From Ostreococcus lucimarinus CCE9901 (Eukaryota > Chlorophyta > Mamiellophyceae > Mamiellales > Bathycoccaceae): a stretch of DNA of 64,000 nucleotides. Position numbers and translations under genes: made by a program. Shown in pieces: positions 1 to 7,712 of the stretch (the stretch's first letter is position 1; the number at the start of each line of letters is the position of its first letter). The DNA is taken from assembly GCF_000092065.1 (NCBI RefSeq), contig NC_009362.1, forward strand, positions 62,001 through 126,000. Reading direction: 5' to 3'. Under the pieces are notes generated by a model, which saw only the letters and a list, made by a program, of their open reading frames with translations, had not been told where the DNA came from and made no database searches.

Positions 1-576
1 ATGGGCGCGAAGCGCGCGCCCGCCGCCTCGAGCGCGCCCGCGACGCGATTGCGACCGAGCGAGATATGGTACACGTTCGCCCGCGTGCGCGATCGCTTCA
101 GCGGGTGCGGACGGACGCTGGAGGAGACGCTCGGAGAGATTCGCGACGGCGCGCTCGCGGTCGACGACCTGCCGACGATCGCCGTGGTGACGCACGACGT
201 CGAGCGGGCGAGCGACGACGCGAGCGACGCGAGCGATGACGACGGCTCGGGCGGGCGACGGCGCGGAGGGAAGCGCGCGACGACGAGGTCGAGGACGGTG
301 CGAAGGTACTACAGCATGAATAACCGGCGGTTGTGGGTGCTGAAGCGGTGCGAGGCGCTCGGACTGTGCGAGGACGTGCGCGTGCGCGTGGAGTCGCGAG
401 AGGCGTGCGAACGGTTGTTGAGGAAGGGAAGTAGGAATTTTAGGGTGGATAGGTGCACGCCGGGACCGGTGAAGATCGTGGAGTCGGCGAAGAGGGAGGA
501 ACGCGCGCCGGCGCCGGCGCCGGCGACGACGGACGAGGACGCGCCGGCGACGACGGACGAGGACGCGCCGGCGTAG
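1..576 (+). CDS. Conserved hypothetical protein, possibly 5'-truncated by the window edge
   Basis: The 191-aa reading frame begins with an ATG exactly at base 1, so the true start could lie upstream. The N-terminal part reads EIWYTFARVRDRFSGCGRTLEETL and, after a Ser/Asp/Arg-rich low-complexity insert (about residues 70-100), YYSMNNRRLWVLKRCEALGLC. I recall this two-block pattern (an 'R..FSGCGR' block and a 'YYS.NNRRLWVLK' block) from uncharacterised proteins in plants and fungi; no biochemical role is known to me. The C-terminus ends in a tandem TTDEDAPA repeat. It is convergent with the dehydrogenase gene, 52 bp downstream. The function is unknown. Confidence 0.75.
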   Translation: MGAKRAPAASSAPATRLRPSEIWYTFARVRDRFSGCGRTLEETLGEIRDGALAVDDLPTIAVVTHDVERASDDASDASDDDGSGGRRRGGKRATTRSRTVRRYYSMNNRRLWVLKRCEALGLCEDVRVRVESREACERLLRKGSRNFRVDRCTPGPVKIVESAKREERAPAPAPATTDEDAPATTDEDAPA

Positions 577-628
577 CGAAATTGCGCGAATCGCTATGTT
601 TGATTTATTTAAAGCTAGGTCTATCTCG

Positions 629-2269
629 CTAAAGGCCGCCGACGCAGACGTATTTCTGCTCGACGTACTCGTGAACGCCGTCCTTGCCGCCCTCGCGACC
701 GATCCCGCTCTCCTTCGTCCCGCCGAACGGAGCTTGGGCGGTGGATATGGCGCCCGTGTTCACGCCCACGATACCAAAGTCAAGCTTTTCGCTAAAGTAA
801 AACGTACGCTTGACGTCAGAGGTGTACACGTACGACGCTAAACCGGCGGTGGTGGCGTTGGCGATGCGAATGGCTTCGGCGTCGTCGACGAACGTCGTCA
901 CCGCGGCGACAGGTCCGAACGTTTCTTCGCGCATCACCAGCATGTCTTCCGTGCACTTGGACAACACGGTCGGTTCATAAAAGCTACCGTGCGCGCGCTT
1001 GCCACCGGTGTGACACACCGCGCCTTTGCTCATCGCGTCGCGAACGTGCGAATCGACTTTTTCGGCGTGCGCGGCGTTGATCAACGGGCCTTGCGTGGCG
1101 TCTTCATTTTCCAAGCCATCGCCCATAACGAGCGCGCTCGCAGCGTCCGCGAGCTTTTGCACGAATTCAGCCTCCACGGACGCGTGCACGATGAAACGTT
1201 GCGCGCATACGCACGTTTGACCCGCGTTACGAAACTTGCTCGCCATCGCGCCCTGAACGGCGGCGTCCACGTCGGCGTCGGCGCACACCACAAACGGCGC
1301 GTTACCACCCAACTCCATGCTTACGCGCTTCACGGTGTCCGCACTCTGCTTCATCAATAACTTTCCCACGCGCGTGCTTCCGGTGAAGGTAATTTTTCGA
1401 ACGACGGGAGACTCGCACAGCGCCGCGCCTATCGCGCTCGGATCGCCCACGATGAATTGTAAAACACCATCCGGGCACCCAGCTTGCTCCGCGAGCACCC
1501 CGAGCGCAAACGCGCTCAGCGGCGTTTCTTCACTCGGCTTGACGACCATCGAACACCCCGCCGCGAGCGCCGCACCAGCTTTCCTCGTGATCATCGCCAA
1601 AGGAAAATTCCACGGTGTAATCGCCGCCGTCACGCCGACTGGTTGCTTCACAACCATGATTCTCGTCCCCGTCGACGACGAAGGCACGACATCACCGTAC
1701 ACGCGCTTCCCCTCTTCCGCGAACCACTCTAAAAACGATGCCGCGTACGCCACCTCTCCCCGGGACTCTATCAAAGGTTTGCCTTGTTCCGCCGTCATGA
1801 TTCTCGCCAAGTCCTCGGCGTTCGCCTCGACGAGCTCAAACCATCGTCTGATCACCTTTCCTCGCGCGTGCGCGCTGAATTCCGTCGCCCACACTTTCTG
1901 TGCGTCTTCGCTTCGCCTCAAGACGTCGGAAATCGCGGCGCGCGGCGTGGAGAGCACCGTCGCGAGCGTCGCGTTTGTAGCCGGGTTCTTCACCTCGAAC
2001 GTTTCGCTCGCGCGCGACGCGCCTCGCGACGCGTCCGTCGCGCTCGCGCCCGCGAAACGAAGCAAATTTGCGTTTCGCAGTTTCAGCGCCGCGGCGAGCG
2101 CGCTTCGACGCGCGTCGTCGTCTTCACCGGCGGTCGACATTGCACGCACCGCGCGCGCAAATTCACCGCGCGTCGCGCGCGCGAACGACGAAGGCGACGC
2201 CCGGGACGCGGACGCGATGCGCGCGCAATCACGGAACGCTCTCGAGCGAACGCGCGCGCCGAACGACAT
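629..2269 (-). CDS. SSADH: Succinate-semialdehyde dehydrogenase (ALDH5 family), mitochondrial
   Basis: This enzyme oxidises succinate semialdehyde to succinate with NAD(P)+, the last step of the GABA shunt. The 546-aa protein carries the whole ALDH fold: PWNFP (Asn221), the nucleotide-binding KPSEETP, FTGSTRVGK, the general-base MELGGNAP (Glu319) and the nucleophile in GQTCVCAQR (Cys353). The neighbouring Cys355 recreates the Cys-x-Cys pair that acts as a redox switch in animal SSADH. The first 45 or so residues are Arg/Ala/Ser-rich without acidic residues, as expected of a mitochondrial presequence, so the first ATG is kept. The gene is intronless. Its promoter must lie in the 212 bp separating it from the YggT gene, which is on the same strand. 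Confidence 0.93.
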   Translation of the reverse strand: MSFGARVRSRAFRDCARIASASRASPSSFARATRGEFARAVRAMSTAGEDDDARRSALAAALKLRNANLLRFAGASATDASRGASRASETFEVKNPATNATLATVLSTPRAAISDVLRRSEDAQKVWATEFSAHARGKVIRRWFELVEANAEDLARIMTAEQGKPLIESRGEVAYAASFLEWFAEEGKRVYGDVVPSSSTGTRIMVVKQPVGVTAAITPWNFPLAMITRKAGAALAAGCSMVVKPSEETPLSAFALGVLAEQAGCPDGVLQFIVGDPSAIGAALCESPVVRKITFTGSTRVGKLLMKQSADTVKRVSMELGGNAPFVVCADADVDAAVQGAMASKFRNAGQTCVCAQRFIVHASVEAEFVQKLADAASALVMGDGLENEDATQGPLINAAHAEKVDSHVRDAMSKGAVCHTGGKRAHGSFYEPTVLSKCTEDMLVMREETFGPVAAVTTFVDDAEAIRIANATTAGLASYVYTSDVKRTFYFSEKLDFGIVGVNTGAISTAQAPFGGTKESGIGREGGKDGVHEYVEQKYVCVGGL

Positions 2270-2481
2270 GCGTCGGCGAGTGTCAGTCGGCGCGGCGACG
2301 AGCGCTCGGTCGACGCGTCGCGAACGAGTCGAAGAGTTGATTTCGTCGCGTCGAAAGACCGAGCGTGAATGAATTAATACATCAAAGATAAAGTTCGCGC
2401 GCTCGTCCGCGGCGCGCGATGACTCGCGAACGCGCGGGCGCGCGCGCGACCCGACGTCGCGTTCGCCTCGGCTCGGCCGCG

Positions 2482-2971
2482 CTATCCGCCGAGCTGCTTA
2501 TTCGCCAACAACACCAACAATCCTTGTTTCCCCAACAAAATCTCATTCATAAAACTAATCATCCCGACCCAGATGATCGGCGAGACGTCCACCCCCCCCA
2601 CCGGCGGCACGAGCGCGCGCGTGGGCTTGAGCAAAGGCTCCGTCGGCGCGTACGCCAAGACCCACGGCAACTTCGTGTACGGCACGCTCGGATACCACGT
2701 CATGACGATGCGCACGATGAACAAAATCGTGCTCAGCGCGAACAACGGTCCCAGCACCGCGCTCGCCGTCTTCGCGCCCTCCGGATCGAGCGCGAGTTCG
2801 CTCACCAGCTGCGCCGCCGACGCCGCGCCCGCGTTCGTCGCCGCGAGCGCCGCCGCGCTCAGCGCCAGCGCGTCCGTCGCGCGCCGCGTCGTCCGTTCGC
2901 TCCCTCGCGCCCGCGTCGTCGTCATCGTCTCTGTCACCGCCGCGTCGTCGTCCGTGCGGTTTCGTCGCGCC

Positions 2972-3006
<35 letters not shown>

Positions 3007-3108
3007 GCGCGTCGTCACCATCCGCGTCGTCCCTCGTCGTCGTCGCGTCGCGCGCGCGACCGCGCCCGCGTCGCCGCCGACGCGCGCGCGCGCGCACCGA
3101 AGCATCAT
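2482..3108 (-). CDS. YggT-family (YLMG/CCB3-type) plastid membrane protein
   Basis: The 208-aa protein ends in a YggT domain: a hydrophobic helix (LFALSTILFIVRIVMTWYP), the PWVLAYAPTEPLLKPTRALVPPVGGVDVSP block, and a second helix (PIIWVGMISFMNEILL). Plant members are thylakoid proteins; CCB3 belongs to haem attachment to cytochrome b6 and YLMG1 to thylakoid/nucleoid organisation. I cannot decide between them. The first half is Thr/Arg/Ala-rich and would serve as a transit peptide; it includes ten consecutive Thr encoded by an (ACG)10 microsatellite. The start is one of two adjacent ATGs at 3108 and 3105. It is chosen because the frame above it has no homology and the MAP kinase begins divergently 120 bp away. 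Confidence 0.8.
2974..3003. repeat. (CGT)10 trinucleotide microsatellite
   Basis: Ten perfect CGT units (ACG on the minus strand) lie inside the transit-peptide part of the YggT gene and encode Thr10. Similar but shorter GTC/CGT runs are scattered through the region. Confidence 0.9.
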
Positions 3109-3228
3109 CGCTCGCCCCGTCGTCGCCCGCGCGTCGTCGCTTCCTCTCGCGCGGTGAAGTGCCGCGCGCGCGTCGGCCCGACGCCATTCGATCGCGCGAT
3201 CGCGCGCGCGCGACGACGCGACGACGCG

Positions 3229-4746
3229 ATGAGCGACGCGCGCGCGCGCGACGACGCCGCCGACGACGCGCGCGCGGCGTCGTCGTCGACGAAACCGACG
3301 AACGCGACGGAATTCTTCGCCAATCTGCGCGAATCGTCGAACGAGTCGGCGCGGTACGAGCTCGAGGAAGTCATCGGAAAGGGGAGCTACGGCGTCGTGT
3401 GCGCGGCGATCGATCGACAGACGGGGAACAGGGTCGCGATAAAGAAGGTCAAGAACGCGTTCGATCACGCGAGCGACGCGACGCGGATCCTGCGAGAGGT
3501 GACGCTGTTGCGACACCTGAAGCACCCCGACATTGTGGAGGTGTTGAACATCATGTTGCCGCCGAACCCGAGGGATTTTAACGATGTCTTCATCGTGTTC
3601 GAGCTCATGGAGACGGATTTGCATCAAGTCATCAAGGCGAACGATGACTTGACGGACGAACACTATCAGTTCTTCTTGTATCAACTGTTGCGCGGGTTGA
3701 AGTACATGCACAGCGCCAACGTCTTTCACAGAGACTTGAAGCCGAAGAATATTTTGGCCAACAGCGACTGTAAGCTCAAGATTTGTGATTTTGGCTTGGC
3801 GCGGGCGATGACCGCTAAAGCTGGACCGCAGATGATATTCTGGACCGACTACGTCGCGACGAGATGGTACCGCGCGCCAGAGTTGTGCGGGAGTTTCTTC
3901 ACCAAGTACACGCCGGCGATCGATATTTGGGGCGTCGGGTGCATTTTCGCCGAACTCTTGCGAGGGAAGCCGCTGTTTCCGGGTAAAAACGTTGTGAAGC
4001 AGTTAGAAATCATCACAGATCTACTCGGGACGCCGACGCCGCTGCAAATCGCCAAGGTTCGCAATGAAAAGGCGAGACGGTTTTTACAAAACATGCGTAT
4101 CAAACCCGCGGTGCCGCTATCGGAGAAATTCCCTGGCGTCGACCCCAAGGCGCTGAACTTGCTTAGTAAATTATTAGCATTTGATCCGGACGATCGCCCC
4201 ACCGCCGCGCAGGCGCTGGCAGATCCGTACTTTGACGGTTTAGCGGACGTCTCGCGAGAGCCGGCGCGACGACCGTTGCCGAAGGATGAATTTGATTGGG
4301 ACTCTCGGAAGCTGTCTCGCGAAGAAGTTCGCGAGCTTCTGTACAAGGAGATTCTACACTATCATCCGCAGGCCAAGCGCGAGTACGAGGGCAACGAAAA
4401 GAAGAGTGGGTTTGACTATCCGAGCGGCGTTTCGGACATGGCGCATAAGTTCAATTCGCTCGAGCAGGGCGGTCCCGAGACGCGTTTCCAAACTTCCAAG
4501 TCCCTTCCCAAGCACGCACTGGGCGCTTATCGCGAAGAAGCACAGCGATTCGCCGGCGGCGTCCACGCTCTGGCGCGCTCGGACAGCGCCAAACCGGGCG
4601 CGTCGCCAAGCGCCATGGACGCCGCGGACGACGACTTTGATTTGGCCGACGTCGTCCAAGCAATGTCGCTCGACGCCAAAGAAGCCGACGCCATCGCGAA
4701 GGAGGCGGAAGCTCTATTGGCCAGCGGACACGAGATCGCCATGTGA
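3229..4746 (+). CDS. MAP kinase with TDY activation motif (plant group D type)
   Basis: This Ser/Thr protein kinase is the terminal element of a MAPK cascade. The 505-aa protein has a Gly loop GKGSYGVV (51-58), the ATP-anchoring Lys72 (AIKK), catalytic HRDLKPKN (Asp170), DFG (187-189) and the activation lip WTDYVATRWYRAPE, where Thr206-Asp207-Tyr208 is the dually phosphorylated TDY motif. TDY, with the long C-terminal extension (DEFDWDSRKLSREEVRELLYKE and beyond), marks the plant group D/MPK8-20 type; TEY and TPY classes differ. The start at MSDARARDD is preferred: the open frame continues 810 bp upstream but there it overlaps the divergent YggT gene and has no homology. The acidic Ala-rich C-terminus carries no recognised domain. 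Confidence 0.93.
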   Translation: MSDARARDDAADDARAASSSTKPTNATEFFANLRESSNESARYELEEVIGKGSYGVVCAAIDRQTGNRVAIKKVKNAFDHASDATRILREVTLLRHLKHPDIVEVLNIMLPPNPRDFNDVFIVFELMETDLHQVIKANDDLTDEHYQFFLYQLLRGLKYMHSANVFHRDLKPKNILANSDCKLKICDFGLARAMTAKAGPQMIFWTDYVATRWYRAPELCGSFFTKYTPAIDIWGVGCIFAELLRGKPLFPGKNVVKQLEIITDLLGTPTPLQIAKVRNEKARRFLQNMRIKPAVPLSEKFPGVDPKALNLLSKLLAFDPDDRPTAAQALADPYFDGLADVSREPARRPLPKDEFDWDSRKLSREEVRELLYKEILHYHPQAKREYEGNEKKSGFDYPSGVSDMAHKFNSLEQGGPETRFQTSKSLPKHALGAYREEAQRFAGGVHALARSDSAKPGASPSAMDAADDDFDLADVVQAMSLDAKEADAIAKEAEALLASGHEIAM

Positions 4747-4850
4747 GCGACGCTCACGGCGGCGACTACGTGGTAACTAACTTACTAAATCAGTCTTGTA
4801 CAAAAAAAAAAGCATTCCTTTTTGTCTCGACTTCATTCCGAGGCGCCGCC

Positions 4851-5387
4851 ATGGGAGCCTCCCACTCCGCCCCGACGCCCGACGTGGACGACGTGCAAAG
4901 CTTAGATCAACTCCCGAGCGCGCGCACGGCCACCGGCGAGGACTTCGACTTCAAATCGACGCGCAATAAGGTCACCCTAGTCGTCAACGTGGCGAGTGCT
5001 TGCGGGCTCACGACGAAAAACTATGCGGATTTCGCATCTCTGCAGGACCGATTCGGCGACGATCTAGTCATCCTGGCGTTCCCGTGCAATCAGTTCTTGT
5101 TCCAGGAGAGCGGGAGCTCGAAGTCGATCTGCGCGTTCGCGCAAAAGCGTGGCTTCAAGGGCACCGTTTTTGAGAAATGCAAGGTGAACGGCAAGGCGGC
5201 GTCGCACGTGTTTCGTTGGCTGAAGCGCGCGCAGCGCGTGAGGCGCGTGCAGTGGAATTTCGGGAAGTTTTTAGTGGATAGAAAAGGACGCGTGCGCGGG
5301 TATTTTTCTCCGCACACGCGGCCCATGGAGTTCGAGGACGCGATAAAGGCGCTGTTAGACGAGCCAGTCGACGCGGACGCGAGTTAG
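4851..5387 (+). CDS. GPX: Glutathione peroxidase-like (thioredoxin-dependent peroxidase), putatively N-myristoylated
   Basis: This non-selenium GPX reduces peroxides using a peroxidatic Cys. The 178-aa protein shows VNVASACGLTTKNY (peroxidatic Cys51 where animal GPX1 has Sec), FPCNQF (77-82), and WNFGKFLV (from Trp135), so the GPX tetrad residues are largely recognisable. Cys94 (SIC) is at about the position of the resolving Cys of plant GPXs, which use thioredoxin. The start at 4851 is chosen for its GCCGCCATGG context. The resulting MGASHS N-terminus fits the N-myristoylation consensus (Gly2, Ser6), suggesting membrane association rather than an organelle presequence. An in-frame ATG at 4743 overlaps the MAPK stop and is unlikely to be used. 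Confidence 0.9.
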   Translation: MGASHSAPTPDVDDVQSLDQLPSARTATGEDFDFKSTRNKVTLVVNVASACGLTTKNYADFASLQDRFGDDLVILAFPCNQFLFQESGSSKSICAFAQKRGFKGTVFEKCKVNGKAASHVFRWLKRAQRVRRVQWNFGKFLVDRKGRVRGYFSPHTRPMEFEDAIKALLDEPVDADAS

Positions 5388-5476
5388 GTGGTCGGACGGA
5401 TAGAAGATGGATGTCGGAGGTAATGTTACACACAAAATTCGTTAATTCGATCGATATCGGATCGATTATTCGCCTT

Positions 5477-7391
5477 CTAGGCCTTCGCCTTCTTGGCGGA
5501 CTTTTCTTTCTTGTCCTTCTTTTCCTTCTTGGACTTCTTCGGAGTCGCCGTCGCAGAGTCGGTCGCCTTTCGCTTGCCGCCGCCGCCCGCCTGCGGGCCG
5601 ATCTCGGCGATCACCTCTTGCATCATGGCGATATTCTTACGCGGTGCCGTGCCCTTGTCGTAAAATGCCAATCGCTCTTCGACTTGATCCTTCAACTTTT
5701 CGCCGAACAAGGTGGTTTGGAAGTCGCTAAAGCAGTCAATTCTGCTTGCGATGCTACACTTGTTGGCTAAGTATCGAGAAATTCTCCCCTTGTTTCGCGC
5801 GTTCGCCTTGCCGATGAACGTGCTGTGGAAAATCAAACCGTACTTGGGCGTGTTCCCCTTGGTCTTCAGCGCGCGGAAGAGCGCTTTTTCGGCGCCGAGA
5901 ATTTGCACCGTCGACGCCGGGTACTTGGCTAAGTTCGTGAGCGAACCGGCGTGCGAAATCAAACGCGCGGCGATAATGTCACCGATCAACGCGCCCAGGT
6001 TCGGGGCCACCTGCCAGTACGATAAAACGATAAAAATGGTCAGTGTCTTCGTTCGGGTTGTTTTGATGAAAAATTTCCGCGTCGACGTTGTTCCCCACAG
6101 ACGCGAGTCAGAGTGGTGCATGAATTGTTTCAACAAGGTAATTCAGATCAGGTCTGTGATTGGTGTATCATAATCATCAACCCCACGAACTGCGAGAGAA
6201 TCATTGGCGATTGATCGGTACGAGCGTTCGTCGCGCGCTTCGAAATACTTACCACACTCATCTTGTTGTTCAAGTAGTTGTGAAGACTGGTTCGGTACTC
6301 GGCGAGGGAAATGACGCGCTTGGCGAAGGACTCAATGTTGATCATGTCCACCGGTGAGATGTCTTGACCCATCGACGCTTTGGCTGCCTCGATCACTTCT
6401 TTAGCCTTGTCCTCGTCCCCGGTGATTTCCTTCAACGCCGGCATCGCCTCATCGGTGAGCGTCGCCTTGTCCTTGATCACGAGCGCCAGTCTCGCGTACA
6501 TGTAGTTGTCGTTGACGACTTTGACGAGCTCGGGAAAGTGCCAACCGTACCATTCGCGCACGCGCATGATGAAGGTGTTGATGTCCTTATCGAGCGTGTC
6601 GATCAGCGCGATGGCCTGGATGATCATGTTATCCGATCGGTTCACGTTGAACTTGACCTTGGCGCGAGAGTACGAGTGCGCCAAGCCGAGTTGCGCCTTT
6701 TCGTAGTCGCCACCCTTGAAACCCTTGACAAACTTTGTGAAATACGCGCGAATGCCCCGAATAATCTCACCGACGTGATCGTTGCACACGCACGGAATCT
6801 TCGTCGTCTCCACGATCGAGTTCCCGAGCTTGGAGTCCGCGACGCCGAGCTGAAACTTGGCCTTTTTAGAATCCTTCAACTTTGGCAAGTTTTGCTCTAA
6901 AAAGTTTTGCAAATCCTCCGAGGCCACGCCCTCGGACACGCAATTAATCTGCTCCAGCGCGTTCGCCGCCGACGTAAACGGTTTAAACCCGTGCAATTTC
7001 ACAACCTTCCCGAACTTATCCGCGCTCTGCGTCGTCTCCTGCACCTTCTCCAGCGCCTGTCCCACGACGTCCAAATCCAGCGTCTCGAACAACCCGTACC
7101 CCGACGAGGACTCGAACAGCACGAACTGCGCCTGTTCGCGTCACCGATCGCGCGTCGCGCGTCTCCGTCAGTCTCCGCGCGTCTCCGATCGTCCCGCGCG
7201 CGTCGCGCGCGCTCGCATCGCGCGCTCCCGTCGCGTCTTCGTTCCGCGGAGGTTTACGCCGCGATCGTCCTCGCGCGCGTTTCACCGCCGTCTCGCGCGT
7301 CGCCGTCTCGCGCGCCGTCTCGCGCGCCGCGTCTCCCACCGCCGCGTCGCGCATCGCGTCTCGCGTCTCGCGTCGCGTCGCGTCGCACCAT
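5477..7391 (-). CDS. NOP56: NOP56, box C/D snoRNP core protein (3 exons, first exon only ATG)
   Basis: NOP56 is a nucleolar scaffold of box C/D snoRNPs that guide 2'-O-methylation of rRNA. Exons: 7389-7391 (ATG only), 6253-7131 and 5477-6010. Introns are 7132-7388 (GTGCGA...CAG) and 6011-6252 (GTAAGT...CAG), both phase 0 and both with CTGAC upstream of the acceptor. The 471-aa product starts [17 protein letters not shown], matching the plant NOP56 N-terminus ([17 protein letters not shown]). It continues with the coiled coil, the NOP domain ([58 protein letters not shown]) and a Lys-rich [13 protein letters not shown] tail. Starting at the GTG codon at 7122 would lose the conserved first residues. 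NOP58 is excluded by the sequence around [14 protein letters not shown]. Confidence 0.93.
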
Positions 7392-7712
7392 GATCGCCGT
7401 TCCGCGCCGTCGTCGCGCGCCGCGCAATGCGGCGGAATCGGCCCGGCGGCGCGCCGCGACGCGCGTCGCACTGTTTGCGCACACACGATGAGTGATGACT
7501 CGAAGACGACGCACGGGGTACACGCGACGGATCGAGAGCGTCACTTTTACGCGTCGGCGACGCGCCGCGTCGGCGACGCGCCGACGCCGCGCTCGCGTCG
7601 TCGTCATTCCCGTCGCGCGGTCGCGCGGTCGGGACTCGTCGAACGATCGGTCGCGCGCCGAGGTGTCGCGACCCGCACTCGCCGCCGCGCGCGTTCGTTC
7701 CGCGCGCGCGCG

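Noticed and set aside
1317-2372. Long open frame antisense to SSADH
   Set aside because: It is a mirror of a strongly conserved dehydrogenase in GC-rich DNA, with no recognisable domain.
2419-3228. 810-bp in-frame extension upstream of the MAP kinase
   Set aside because: The sequence is Arg/His/Gln-rich without homology and overlaps the divergent YggT gene; the kinase has a good ATG at 3229.
7120-7122. GTG as non-canonical start of NOP56
   Set aside because: The protein is conserved upstream of this codon (AQF), and a proper ATG exon with splice signals exists at 7389-7391.
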